Notes under the pieces: model-generated
Databases searched by the model: none
Seen by the model: the letters and a program-made list of their open reading frames with translations, nothing else
What the model was told of the DNA's origin: nothing
Shown: positions 20,910 to 29,486 of the stretch, in pieces
How the letters are laid out: each line of letters opens with the position of its first letter
Position numbering within the stretch: position 1 is the stretch's first letter
Program-made: the position numbers and the translations under genes
NCBI RefSeq assembly: GCF_030250645.1
Contig: NZ_JASSVS010000004.1
Span: forward strand, 62,001-126,000
Source of the DNA: Marinobacter azerbaijanicus
Lineage (GTDB): Bacteria > Pseudomonadota > Gammaproteobacteria > Pseudomonadales > Oleiphilaceae
DNA: 64,000 nucleotides
Direction: 5' to 3'

Positions 20910-21282
20910 CCGCCTGCCCTCCCCCTTGTTCAGGCCGGGCAAACCACCGGGAGGTTACCTGCATAATGCCAGCGGTTGCGACCATGGTTATAATTGTGGA
21001 TAAAAACAGTGCCAGGGTAATCGGCAGCCATTCGTCTGCAATACGGCCAAAATGCGCCATCATGCCGACACCGGCTGGCACAAACAGCAACGACAGGTGA
21101 CTGAGCAGAGCGGTTGAGGCATTCTGCAACGGTTCCGGCGTATAGCCCCGGATCATCAGGGTCAGAAACAACATAACCATTCCCAGAACAGGCCCGGGGA
21201 TGGGAACAGCCAGGAGACGAACGGTGACTTCGCCTATCAGCTGATAGACCAGCAGCAGGGTTATTCCGTTGAGAAAATTCAT
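20902..21282 (-). CDS. lrgA: LrgA/CidA family membrane protein
   Basis: A 126-residue protein with four predicted membrane helices, matching the LrgA/CidA holin-like family in length and in the motifs PIPGPVLGMVML (about 27-38) and LLFVPAGVGMM (about 70-80). It is thought to form a complex with LrgB. It overlaps the upstream BASS gene (stop/start ATGA at 21279-21282) and the downstream lrgB, so the three are very likely cotranslated. Confidence 0.9.
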   Translation of the reverse strand: MNFLNGITLLLVYQLIGEVTVRLLAVPIPGPVLGMVMLFLTLMIRGYTPEPLQNASTALLSHLSLLFVPAGVGMMAHFGRIADEWLPITLALFLSTIITMVATAGIMQVTSRWFARPEQGGGQADE

Positions 21283-22166
21283 AACGCAGGTTTTGCGATA
21301 ATTGGGGCCGGAATGATCTTCCGTCCGTAAGCCGCCAGCAAAAAGCCGATGGGAAACATCAATACCCCGTAAACAGCGGCGGGAATAGACATGGCGCTGG
21401 ATTCCAGCAGCGTCAGGGTTACCAGCAGCGCGATGGTGCTGTTCTTGATGCCGAGTTCCACGGCAACCGCAATGGATTCACGCTGGGTCAAGCCGGCCAC
21501 GCGGCCCGTCAGAAGCCCCAGGAAGATACCGGACAGGTTCAGCAGAAGCGTCGCCGGGCCAGCCTGGCGAAGCAGGTCCCATATCTGATCACGCACTCCC
21601 CAGATCAGGCCGACCACCAGCAGCGCCAGAACCACGCCCCCAAACACACTCACCGCACTTTCGGCGCGGCGGGACAGCTCCGGCGCGCGGATACGAAAGA
21701 CCATGCCAACGGCAACCGGGAACAGCACAATGCCAATCAGCATTCCCACGGTCCGCCCTACTGGCAGGGTGATGGACTCTTCCGTGCCGGCATAAACCTG
21801 CAGGGCGTAATTGGTCAGCAGAGGGAGGGTGACAATAGTGATGAGACTGGCTGTCACTGTCAGCACAATCGACAGGGCAATGTTTCCCCGTGCCAGTAAC
21901 ACAAACAGGTTGGAGGTGGTGCCACCCGGGCAGGCGGCGATGATCACAAGGCCCACGGCGATGGCGGGGGAGAGACCCAGCATGGAGGCCAGCGCGAAGG
22001 CTATCAGCGGCATCAGCAGGATCTGGGCAACCGTCCCCACAATCATGCCTTTGGGGTAGACAGCCACCTGGCGGAAATCCCGGACTGTCAGGGTCATTCC
22101 AATACCGATCATGATAATGAACAGGGCGATCGGTAACCCTGCGGAAATCAAGGGACTGGACTCCAC
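21279..22166 (-). CDS. BASS-family sodium-dependent transporter
   Basis: A 295-residue polytopic protein of the bile acid:sodium symporter (BASS) family. The conserved sodium-site regions are recognisable: AACPGGTTSNLFVLLARGN (about 105-123) and VELGIKNSTIALLV (about 225-238). The start is GTG with GGAGG 7 bases upstream. Bacterial members carry organic anions or keto acids. In plants, BASS6 and PLGG1 (an LrgAB fusion) both export glycolate, so finding BASS overlapping lrgA-lrgB suggests a shared substrate such as glycolate or pyruvate. This is inference. Confidence 0.88.
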   Translation of the reverse strand: MESSPLISAGLPIALFIIMIGIGMTLTVRDFRQVAVYPKGMIVGTVAQILLMPLIAFALASMLGLSPAIAVGLVIIAACPGGTTSNLFVLLARGNIALSIVLTVTASLITIVTLPLLTNYALQVYAGTEESITLPVGRTVGMLIGIVLFPVAVGMVFRIRAPELSRRAESAVSVFGGVVLALLVVGLIWGVRDQIWDLLRQAGPATLLLNLSGIFLGLLTGRVAGLTQRESIAVAVELGIKNSTIALLVTLTLLESSAMSIPAAVYGVLMFPIGFLLAAYGRKIIPAPIIAKPAL

Positions 22167-22436
22167 AGTGCCTCCACGAATTGTTATTTTAATGACGTTA
22201 GCCAGCTAAAGAAAATAGCACAAGCGAAAAGAAAGGAGTGAATCCCGATTCGCAAAAAGATGTAATCCCGGCGCCTCCATCCGATGATGGTGCATGATGC
22301 AAAAAAGTGAAACCTTTCTCTTCGTCCATCGTGTGATTAGCCCTGTTGTTGCGTATACTTGCGATCAATAACTATGCGAATCCAAACGCAGTCAACGACG
22401 CGCAGTTTGGCAGCTCAAAATGGAAGAGGACGAGTA
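22167..22436. other. Divergent intergenic region (BASS / wax synthase)
   Basis: These 270 bases hold the promoters of the BASS-lrgAB unit (minus) and the wax-ester synthase (plus). A short palindrome TTAGC-CA-GCTAA lies at 22198-22209, just upstream of the BASS start. A TTGTTG/TATACT pair near 22345-22360 could be a promoter for the synthase, but its spacing is short. I see no gene. Confidence 0.35.
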
Positions 22437-23918
22437 ATGAAACGCCTGGGAACACTGGACGCATCCTGGCTGGCGGTAGAGTCAGAAGATACGCCAATGC
22501 ATGTTGGCAACCTGCAGATTTTTTCGCTACCGGAAGACGCACCGGAGACCTTCCTCAGAGACATGCTTGCCCGCATGAAAGCAGATGCCGATGTTGCACC
22601 ACCCTGGTGTTACAAGCTGGCGTTTTCCGGCTTTCTTGGGCGCCTTGTCGCACCATCCTGGAAGGTCGACAAGAAGCTGGATCTGGATTACCACGTGCGC
22701 CATTCGGCACTGCCCCGACCTGGTAGCGAGCGGGAGCTGGGCATCCTGATATCCCGGCTGCACTCCAATCCATTGGACTTCGCCCGTCCTCTGTGGGAAT
22801 GCCACGTCATCGAGGGCCTGGAGAATAACCGCTTCGCCCTCTATACCAAGATGCACCACTCAATGATTGACGGCATTAGCGGCGTCCGTTTGATGCAGCG
22901 TGTACTGAGCAAAGACCCAAACGAAATCAACATGTTGCCACCCTGGTCGGTGCGACCGGAACGCACCCGTGGCAGCAAAACCGACGAAGAAGCCAGTGTC
23001 ACTGCGGCATTGGCCCAGGCGAAGGACGCACTGAAGCTTCAGGCGGATCTCGCACCACGCCTGTGGGACGCCATGACCAGGCTGATCCACTCGGCCAGGC
23101 ATCCTGAAGACGGGCTTACCGCACCCTTCGCTGGCCCCCTGTCGCCGCTCAATCACCGGGTGACCGGTCAGCGCCGTTTTGCCACCCAGCATTACCAACT
23201 GGAACGGATCAAGCAGGTCTCCCATGCCACGAACGGCTCCCTGAACGATATCGTACTGTACCTGTGCGGCACCGCGCTGCGTCGTTTTCTTCTGGAACAG
23301 GACGGCTTGCCGGACACCCCACTGACAGCCGGTATTCCGGTTAATATCCGACCGTCGGATGACCAGGGCACGGGCACCCAGATCAGCTTCATGATCGCCT
23401 CACTGGCAACGGATGAAGCCGACCCTCTCACCCGTTTACAGAACATCAAGCAGTCCACACGCCGGGCCAAACAACACCTGCAGAAACTGCCCCGCAAGGC
23501 ATTGACTCAATACACCATGCTGCTGATGTCACCTTACATACTTCAGCTGATGTCGGGCATGGGCGGGCGTATGCGCCCGGTCTTTAATGTCACCATCTCC
23601 AACGTACCGGGGCCAGAGGAAACTCTCTATTACGAGGGGGCACGCCTGGAAGCCATGTATCCGGTGTCGCTGATTGCACACGGTGGCGCACTTAACATTA
23701 CCTGCCTGAGTTACGCAGGATCTCTGAACTTCGGCTTTACCGGCTGCCGCGATACCCTGCCCAGCATGCAGAAACTTGCGGTCTATACCGGCGAGGCGCT
23801 GGATGAACTTGAAAGCCTGGTACTGCCTCCACCCGTGAAGCCTGGTGCCGCCACCAAGGGAAAGCCCGCCACCCGGGTACGCCGGGCAACCCGCAGGAAA
23901 ACAACCCCCAAAACCTGA
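22437..23918 (+). CDS. Wax ester synthase/diacylglycerol acyltransferase (WS/DGAT)
   Basis: A 493-residue member of the WS/DGAT family, which joins fatty acyl-CoA to long-chain alcohols or diacylglycerol to make storage wax esters or triacylglycerol at the inner membrane. The catalytic motif HHxxxDG is present as HHSMIDG near residue 141, and the C-terminal SNVPGP block near residue 385 is conserved. The C-terminal tail is basic and Pro/Lys/Arg-rich. I chose the ATG at 22437 (AGAGGA upstream, product MKRLGTLDASW) over in-frame codons up to 78 bases earlier. Several such paralogues are usual in Marinobacter. Confidence 0.93.
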   Translation: MKRLGTLDASWLAVESEDTPMHVGNLQIFSLPEDAPETFLRDMLARMKADADVAPPWCYKLAFSGFLGRLVAPSWKVDKKLDLDYHVRHSALPRPGSERELGILISRLHSNPLDFARPLWECHVIEGLENNRFALYTKMHHSMIDGISGVRLMQRVLSKDPNEINMLPPWSVRPERTRGSKTDEEASVTAALAQAKDALKLQADLAPRLWDAMTRLIHSARHPEDGLTAPFAGPLSPLNHRVTGQRRFATQHYQLERIKQVSHATNGSLNDIVLYLCGTALRRFLLEQDGLPDTPLTAGIPVNIRPSDDQGTGTQISFMIASLATDEADPLTRLQNIKQSTRRAKQHLQKLPRKALTQYTMLLMSPYILQLMSGMGGRMRPVFNVTISNVPGPEETLYYEGARLEAMYPVSLIAHGGALNITCLSYAGSLNFGFTGCRDTLPSMQKLAVYTGEALDELESLVLPPPVKPGAATKGKPATRVRRATRRKTTPKT

Positions 23919-23935
23919 CAACCCGCTAATCCGGG

Positions 23936-24565
23936 TTAATCGGGGTGGCTTTTCCAGTTGGCTGCGCCGACAAATATCAGTTGCAGGAAGCGTGCAGTGC
24001 GCTTCCTCACCTGCTCTTCCTGGTATTCGTCTTCTGGTGAAATCACAAGAATGTCCGTGAGACTGAAGGCCACGCTGCGCACCACCAGGTCACAGGTCAT
24101 GTCCAGATCGGCATCGCTGAGGTGATCGGCGAGCTTCAGTCGCCGCAGGTCGTTGGCAAGCTCGCTGGCAAAATAGCGCATCTCACTGCGAATGCCTTCC
24201 TGAACTGCCCGGCTTTCTCCCGCCAGCCCCTGGGCCATGAACATGAAGAAGCTGCGGTTATTGCGGGCATGGGCGATAAAAATGCCCACCGACTCATCAA
24301 TCAGTTTGTCTGCCTGTAGCACGTTGGCGCGGGCTTCACGCATCATTTTTCGCAACACCAGCCCCAGCTCATCCACCAGTTGCAGACCCAGGTCATCCAT
24401 ATTGCGGAAATGCCTGTAGAACGAGGTGGGCACCACACCGGCCTGCCGGGTGACCTCCCGTATGCCCAGACTGGCAAAGTGTCTGCCCTTGCCCACCAGG
24501 GCCAGTGCCGCGTTCATCAGCTTTTCACGGGTTTCACCCGGCTTGCGTCGTTGTTTATCTGCCAT
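23936..24565 (-). CDS. TetR-family repressor, FabR/DesT-like
   Basis: A 209-residue TetR-family regulator. The helix-turn-helix is at about residues 30-55 (GIREVTRQAGVVPTSFYRHF), and the C-terminal part resembles FabR/DesT, which sense unsaturated acyl-CoA or acyl-ACP and repress fatty-acid desaturation or unsaturated fatty-acid synthesis. It is divergent from a ferredoxin reductase-desaturase pair, exactly the arrangement of desT-desCB in Pseudomonas. GTGTACAC-type palindromes lie in the shared intergenic region. The functional assignment rests on family resemblance and context. Confidence 0.85.
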   Translation of the reverse strand: MADKQRRKPGETREKLMNAALALVGKGRHFASLGIREVTRQAGVVPTSFYRHFRNMDDLGLQLVDELGLVLRKMMREARANVLQADKLIDESVGIFIAHARNNRSFFMFMAQGLAGESRAVQEGIRSEMRYFASELANDLRRLKLADHLSDADLDMTCDLVVRSVAFSLTDILVISPEDEYQEEQVRKRTARFLQLIFVGAANWKSHPD

Positions 24566-24603
24566 AGCCCCGGTACAGCTCGCCTGTTATCAACAAGTCA
24601 ACA

Positions 24604-24614
24604 AGTGTACACAT
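24604..24614. promoter_or_regulatory. GTGTACAC palindrome near the tetR start
   Basis: AGTGTACACAT, about 40 bases upstream of the tetR start. It contains the self-complementary GTGTACAC and repeats the half-site of the two operators at 24689-24726, so it is a plausible autoregulatory site. Confidence 0.4.
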
Positions 24615-24688
24615 CCGCGAATCAAAAATAACCCGGACTTGTCATTATAGGACAATGTTATTCGTCTGATTGCTGCCCCATCTCTCTG

Positions 24689-24706
24689 TGTGTACAGTCG
24701 TACACA
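24689..24706. promoter_or_regulatory. Candidate DesT/FabR operator 1
   Basis: TGTGTACA-GT-CGTACACA: seven of eight arm positions pair. Its centre lies 20 bases from that of the neighbouring site, so both dimers would bind the same face of the helix. About 50 bases upstream of the reductase start. Confidence 0.6.
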
Positions 24707-24708
24707 TT

Positions 24709-24726
24709 AGTGAACACTTGTACACA
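24709..24726. promoter_or_regulatory. Candidate DesT/FabR operator 2
   Basis: AGTGAACA-CT-TGTACACA: six of eight arm positions pair. The pattern resembles the known FabR/DesT recognition type (AGYGNACA, two bases, then the mirror). It ends 21 bases before the reductase start codon, well placed to block transcription. Confidence 0.6.
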
Positions 24727-24747
24727 TCAGTACAAAGGAGAGCAACC

Positions 24748-25851
24748 ATGATATCTGTACTGGAAAAGTCATCCACCCTGCACTGGCTGGGCAGGCAGCT
24801 TTTTAACCGGGATGACCCGGCTGCCTTTTTTGACCCCCTGCTGGAGCGCATCAACCCAATGTGGGTGCAACAATACACACCCGCCAGGGTGACTGCGATC
24901 TACAACGAAACCGCAGACACAAAGACTTTCGTGCTGGCGCCCGCAAAGCGCTGGCAGGGATTCGAGGCAGGCCAGCACGTCAATATCTGTATTGATATTG
25001 ACGGCATACGCCGCAATCGCACATTCAGCCTGTCCAGCTCACCAATTCAATGGCGCACCGATGGCACTGTCACCCTGACGATCAAGCGTCTGCCCGGCGG
25101 GCTGGTGACAAACTGGATGCACGACCACCTGGAACCGGACACGGTAATCGGCCTGGGTGAGGCATTCGGTGATTTCCGCGTTCCCGCCCCTCAGGAACCG
25201 GCCCTGTACATTGCCGGCGGCAGCGGTATCACGCCGGTACTGAGCCAGCTTGAAACCATGGCGGCATCAGATTACCGGGCACCGGTTACCCTGCTGTATT
25301 TCGTACGCACCCAGGCAGACGTGATTGCGGCAGAAAAACTGCATGCTCTGGCCGAGCGTTGGCCGGCGTTTACGCTGAAGGTATATGCCACCAGTGAAAC
25401 AGAAACCCCGCAGTTTCTCAGCGACCTGCACCTGGATGAGGTGCCCGGGTTACCAGCAAGGCGATGTTACCTCTGCGGGCCCAAAGGGCTTATGGACCTG
25501 GCAAACGACCTGCTGTATCGCCGGGGCATCACCGAAGATCGCATTCACAGCACTTTCTTCTCGGTACCGGCAGCGAGTCTGGATACCGACACCCTGGGCG
25601 GCGCGGTGCACTTCGAACGTAGCAACCTGGACGTCTCTTCCGAGGGCGACGCGGTTCTGCTGGAGATTGCCGAAGCGGCGAAGCTGTCGCCACGGTATGG
25701 CTGCCGTATGGGAATCTGCCATCAGTGCAGCTGCCGGAAAACCAGCGGCACAGTCGTCAATCGCCTGACCGGAAAGGCGTCCGGACCAGGAGAGGAAACC
25801 ATTCAGCTTTGTGTGTCTGTTCCAAGCGGGCCGGTGTCTATCGATATCTGA
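24748..25851 (+). CDS. Ferredoxin reductase for the acyl desaturase (DesC-like)
   Basis: A 367-residue electron-transfer protein. The N-terminal half is a ferredoxin-NADP reductase module: FAD motif RNRTFSLSSSP (about 90-100) and NAD(P) motif YIAGGSGITPVLSQL (about 155-169). The C-terminal plant-type [2Fe-2S] domain has ligands in CRMGICHQCSCRK plus a later Cys (LCVSVPSG). It should feed electrons to the desaturase encoded 70 bases downstream, as DesC does for DesB in Pseudomonas. The ATG at 24748 has GGAG upstream; a frame open 78 bases earlier runs through the operators and is not used. Confidence 0.9.
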   Translation: MISVLEKSSTLHWLGRQLFNRDDPAAFFDPLLERINPMWVQQYTPARVTAIYNETADTKTFVLAPAKRWQGFEAGQHVNICIDIDGIRRNRTFSLSSSPIQWRTDGTVTLTIKRLPGGLVTNWMHDHLEPDTVIGLGEAFGDFRVPAPQEPALYIAGGSGITPVLSQLETMAASDYRAPVTLLYFVRTQADVIAAEKLHALAERWPAFTLKVYATSETETPQFLSDLHLDEVPGLPARRCYLCGPKGLMDLANDLLYRRGITEDRIHSTFFSVPAASLDTDTLGGAVHFERSNLDVSSEGDAVLLEIAEAAKLSPRYGCRMGICHQCSCRKTSGTVVNRLTGKASGPGEETIQLCVSVPSGPVSIDI

Positions 25852-25921
25852 CTGGCCTTGACTACAACGCCTGAACCCACTATTCGCAGGGCCGCACTGA
25901 CGGCTCTGCAAGGAGTAAACC

Positions 25922-27019
25922 ATGAAGACGATGAACGAAACACAGTTGAAAGAACTTGAACAGGATCTGGACACCATCCGCGATCAGGTGATCGCCGACC
26001 TTGGCGAGCGGGATGCCCGTTACATCCGCAGGATCGTGCGGCTGCACCGTTCCCTGGAAGTAGGCGGCCGGGTGCTGATGCCCTTCGGCTTTATTCCTCC
26101 GGTATTTATCGCGGCCACCACGGCGCTGGGCCTTTCCAAGATCATCGAAAACATGGAAATCGGCCATAACGTCATGCACGGCCAATACGACTGGATGAAC
26201 GATCCATCCCTCCATTCCCAGACCTACGAGTGGGATACCGTGTGCACTGGCGACTCCTGGCGCCGCACTCACAACTACGAGCATCACACCTACACCAACA
26301 TCATCGGCAAGGACCGGGATTACGGCTACGCCCTGCTGCGGCTGAGCGACGACGACAAGTGGAAGCCTGCCCACAGCCTGCAGTTCATCAACTATGTGCT
26401 GCTGAGCGTATTTTTCCAGTGGGGCGTGGGTCTGCATGAGCTGGAGTCCGAGCGAATCCGTCGCCGGGAGATTTCAGTGCGGGAGAAAATCCCGTTCCTG
26501 AAGGACTTCTTCCGGAAGGGCGGTCGCCAGGCCTTCAAGGACTATGTGTTTTTCCCGCTGGTGACCTTCCCGGTGGCACCTGTGGTGTTGGCCGGCAATA
26601 TTGGCGCCAATCTGATCCGTAACCTGTGGTCATCTACGGTGATCTTCTGCGGTCACTTTACCCAGGATGCGGAAACCTTTTCCGAGGAAGAATGCGAGGG
26701 AGAGAGCAAGGGACACTGGTATCTGCGCCAGCTGACCGGCTCGAGCAACTTTACCGGTGGCAAGTGGATGCACGTGCTGAGTGGTCACCTGAGCTATCAG
26801 GTAGAACACCATATCTTCCCCGACCTGCCGGCACACCGGTACCCGGAGATCTCGGAACAGGTGCAGGCAGTGTGCAGGAAGCATGGCATACCCTATAACA
26901 CGGGCACCTTTGCCAGACAGTATTCAACCGTTCTGAAGCGGATCATCGGGTATTCACTGCCGGACCGGATGCGGAGCCGCCTCTTGCCGGAATTCAGCAG
27001 TGCCGGCGCTCAGCCCTGA
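25922..27019 (+). CDS. Membrane fatty-acid desaturase (DesB-like)
   Basis: A 365-residue membrane di-iron desaturase. The three histidine boxes are HNVMH (about residue 82), HNYEHH (about 119) and QVEHH (about 297, followed by IFPDLPAHRY). The family puts double bonds into acyl chains of phospholipids or acyl-CoA; the partner is the ferredoxin reductase upstream. AAGGAG lies 9 bases before the ATG. Its 3' end overlaps the convergent diguanylate cyclase gene by 10 bases. The Pseudomonas DesB counterpart is acyl-CoA delta-9; the position specificity here is not readable. Confidence 0.92.
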   Translation: MKTMNETQLKELEQDLDTIRDQVIADLGERDARYIRRIVRLHRSLEVGGRVLMPFGFIPPVFIAATTALGLSKIIENMEIGHNVMHGQYDWMNDPSLHSQTYEWDTVCTGDSWRRTHNYEHHTYTNIIGKDRDYGYALLRLSDDDKWKPAHSLQFINYVLLSVFFQWGVGLHELESERIRRREISVREKIPFLKDFFRKGGRQAFKDYVFFPLVTFPVAPVVLAGNIGANLIRNLWSSTVIFCGHFTQDAETFSEEECEGESKGHWYLRQLTGSSNFTGGKWMHVLSGHLSYQVEHHIFPDLPAHRYPEISEQVQAVCRKHGIPYNTGTFARQYSTVLKRIIGYSLPDRMRSRLLPEFSSAGAQP

Positions 27020-28854
27020 TGGGGCGGGGGCTGCATGCCGGCACCATGGCCGGCGCAGTCCCTGTACCTGACCGTATTTCGCCCACCCTCCTTGGCGTCA
27101 TACAGGGCCGCGTCTGCGGCACCAATCAGGTCATCGGGTTCAACCCGCTGTCCGGCCGGTACCGTCGAGACACCCACGCTGACGGACACTGGAACCGCCT
27201 GACCATTCCAGGTGAAACCGAGCCTATCGCAGATTCCTGTACGGATCCGCTCGGCCATCGTCCTTGCTCCCGCCAGATCCGTATCGGGCAGAATAACCAC
27301 AAACTCTTCCCCGCCGTAGCGGGCAACAACGTCCGCCCGGCGATTCACCGAGCCCGAGACGGCATTGGCCACCGCTTTGAGGCAGGCGTCACCGGCCTGG
27401 TGTCCGAGGGAATCATTGAGTGGCTTGAACCGGTCGACATCAATCATGAGCAACGAGAGTGGCCCACCGCGACTGCAGCGTACACTCTCTTCGGACAACT
27501 TCTCATCGAAATAGCGTCGATTGAAAACCCCTGTCAACCCATCGGTTGAACTGAGTGCCTCCAGTTGCCGATTGGCTACTTCCAGCTCTGATGTCCTCTC
27601 CACTACCCGTTGCTCCAGGCGATGTGTCATTTCTTCCTGGATCTGCTGGTTTTCCAGCATCAGCAGCCTCATCCGGTCAGCCAGTGCCAGCGACAGCAGA
27701 ATAACCTCGAAGGCCGAACCAATCTGGATGCCGTACTCGGTAATAAAGTTGGCAGGTATCAGACCAAAGGTTTTCAGGGTATACAGAATCATTCCGGCCA
27801 GGAGCGCAGACCAGGCAATCATGAAATAGCGGGCGGGCTTGAAATTCCGGTAGAGACATATAGCGCCGGCAACCAGAATAAAGAGTACTGACACTGACGC
27901 CATGAAGGTGTTCACCCGTATGACCGGGCCGTAATCGGGCCAGAACAGGGAAGCCAGCGCCATAAACGGGAAGAACATCATAAAGCCCAGGAATATCCGC
28001 TCCAACTGTGGGGCATTTACCTTCAGGGCAAGAAACGACTTGGAAAAGCCAAGAATACTGAACATCCCCATGGCAATGAAAAAAGATACCGCGCGGTTAT
28101 TCCACCAGGTGGAGTCGGGCCACAGATGCTCAAATGCAAGTCCGTTGAGCGTAAACTGGAGCAGCCCGTAGAAGACAATGTAAGACACGTACCATAGATA
28201 GTTCCTGTCACGTATCGAGAAAAAGATCAGCAGGTTGAAAGCTGCCATACAGAAAAGCAGGCCATAATAGATACCCAGGACGAAACGCTCCTGATGGTCT
28301 GCCCTGCTGAAAGCTTCGTTTTCCCACAATATCAGTTGCATCTGAATCGCACCGGACGTGCGAACGCGGAAAAACACATCGGTGGCTTCGCCTACCCCGA
28401 GATCAAACGCGAAGTTTATATTGTGGTGGGTACGTCCGCGGGTGGAGAAGGGAACCGTGTCGCCGGCCTTCTGATGCTCAATGCGACCATCTTCCCTGAG
28501 GAAGAACACGTCCATCCGGTCAATGATCGGATAAAGCCCTTCTATTACCCAGCGCTCGTTGGGGTTGCGACGGTTCTCAATTCGGGTGTGAAACCAGTAG
28601 GTGGAGTCAGTGAAGCCAAAATTGTAAGCTTCGTCCGGCTTTTTAACGGAGGCAATTGCTGGCCAATCGGCCAGGATATCTTCGATGCGATAGGCGCTCG
28701 AAACATCCTCATAGAATGACAAATGACGCGAGATATCCACACGTTCGCTGTCCTCGTCCAGAATCACAGGACGAGGATCTATTATTCCGGTACTCGCGAA
28801 AGCTACCCCCTGTACCAGACACAGAAGCAGCATTAGAAACATGGACAGCCGCAA
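27010..28854 (-). CDS. 7TM-DISM diguanylate cyclase
   Basis: A 614-residue signalling protein. A signal peptide or first helix (1-21) precedes a periplasmic 7TMR-DISMED2 sensor domain (about 25-170), seven membrane helices (about 190-385), a coiled coil (about 395-435) and a GGDEF domain whose active-site motif is the functional GGEEF in RYGGEEFVVILP. It should make cyclic di-GMP in response to an extracellular ligand, possibly a carbohydrate. I do not see the RxxD inhibitory site directly before GGEEF. It stands alone, converging on the desaturase gene. Confidence 0.93.
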   Translation of the reverse strand: MRLSMFLMLLLCLVQGVAFASTGIIDPRPVILDEDSERVDISRHLSFYEDVSSAYRIEDILADWPAIASVKKPDEAYNFGFTDSTYWFHTRIENRRNPNERWVIEGLYPIIDRMDVFFLREDGRIEHQKAGDTVPFSTRGRTHHNINFAFDLGVGEATDVFFRVRTSGAIQMQLILWENEAFSRADHQERFVLGIYYGLLFCMAAFNLLIFFSIRDRNYLWYVSYIVFYGLLQFTLNGLAFEHLWPDSTWWNNRAVSFFIAMGMFSILGFSKSFLALKVNAPQLERIFLGFMMFFPFMALASLFWPDYGPVIRVNTFMASVSVLFILVAGAICLYRNFKPARYFMIAWSALLAGMILYTLKTFGLIPANFITEYGIQIGSAFEVILLSLALADRMRLLMLENQQIQEEMTHRLEQRVVERTSELEVANRQLEALSSTDGLTGVFNRRYFDEKLSEESVRCSRGGPLSLLMIDVDRFKPLNDSLGHQAGDACLKAVANAVSGSVNRRADVVARYGGEEFVVILPDTDLAGARTMAERIRTGICDRLGFTWNGQAVPVSVSVGVSTVPAGQRVEPDDLIGAADAALYDAKEGGRNTVRYRDCAGHGAGMQPPPHQG

Positions 28855-28961
28855 AACCCACCTTTTTGTTATGTAGTAGTGACCAGGGCTTTTCAGTTTA
28901 TGTTACTGGACCAGGCAGGGAGAGAGTAACCAAAGATGTCTCAAAACTGTAAGTTTTTGTT

Positions 28962-29002
28962 CCCGCTGCAGCCGGCCGCATTTTGCGGCCGGCTGCAGCG
29001 GG
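28962..29002 (-). terminator. Perfect 19-base hairpin after nsrR
   Basis: The arms 28962-28980 and 28984-29002 are fully complementary, very G+C-rich, with a 3-base loop (TTT). It begins 3 bases after the nsrR stop codon. No U tract follows on the minus strand, so termination may need Rho or only protect the 3' end. It also separates nsrR from the diguanylate cyclase promoter. Confidence 0.7.
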
Positions 29003-29005
29003 ACG

Positions 29006-29443
29006 TTACGCGATCTGCAACAATCTGAGCAGTTGTGGCCTATGCTGGTCCTGAATTACATCAGCCAGGGTATACTTGTCCAGCGTTTCCAGAAAAGCTG
29101 TAAGTGCTTCGCCGAGCATGGACTTCAACCCACAAACAGGGGTAATCCGGCAGGCATTCTTCGAGGAAAAGCATTCAACGATATTGAGATCCTGCTCGGT
29201 TTCCCGCACGAGAATGCCAACGTTGATATCTGCGGGCGCCATCTGCAATCGCATACCGCCCTTCTTGCCACGAACCGTCTCGATATAGCCTTTCTTGTTG
29301 AGCTGATGAACCACTTTCATCAAATGGTTCTTGGAAATATCGTAACTGTCCGCGATTTCCTGAATTGTTGCCAGTTCGTCACCCTGCACTGCCAGGTAGA
29401 TCAGAACTCGCAGTGAGTAATCGGTGTAACGGGTGATATGCAT
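29006..29443 (-). CDS. nsrR: NO-sensing Rrf2-family repressor NsrR
   Basis: A 145-residue Rrf2-family winged-helix regulator. The start MHITRYTDYSLRVL and three cysteines at 91, 98 and 104 (ECFSSKNACRITPVC) match NsrR, whose [Fe-S] cluster is destroyed by nitric oxide, lifting repression of NO-detoxifying genes. IscR and RsrR have a different cysteine spacing. It is the third gene of a minus-strand unit with the 72-residue membrane protein and DUF454 and is divergent from the qNor gene, which carries an NsrR-like palindrome in its promoter. Confidence 0.92.
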   Translation of the reverse strand: MHITRYTDYSLRVLIYLAVQGDELATIQEIADSYDISKNHLMKVVHQLNKKGYIETVRGKKGGMRLQMAPADINVGILVRETEQDLNIVECFSSKNACRITPVCGLKSMLGEALTAFLETLDKYTLADVIQDQHRPQLLRLLQIA

Positions 29444-29466
29444 TCATCAACTCCAGATACTTCAGA

Positions 29467-29486
29467 TGCCTCGTCAACACGAGGCA
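29467..29486 (-). terminator. Hairpin between DUF454 gene and nsrR
   Basis: TGCCTCGT-CAAC-ACGAGGCA: an 8-base perfect stem with a 4-base loop, overlapping the last codons of the DUF454 gene and ending 23 bases before the nsrR start. No U tract. It may lower nsrR read-through or stabilise the upstream message. Confidence 0.4.
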
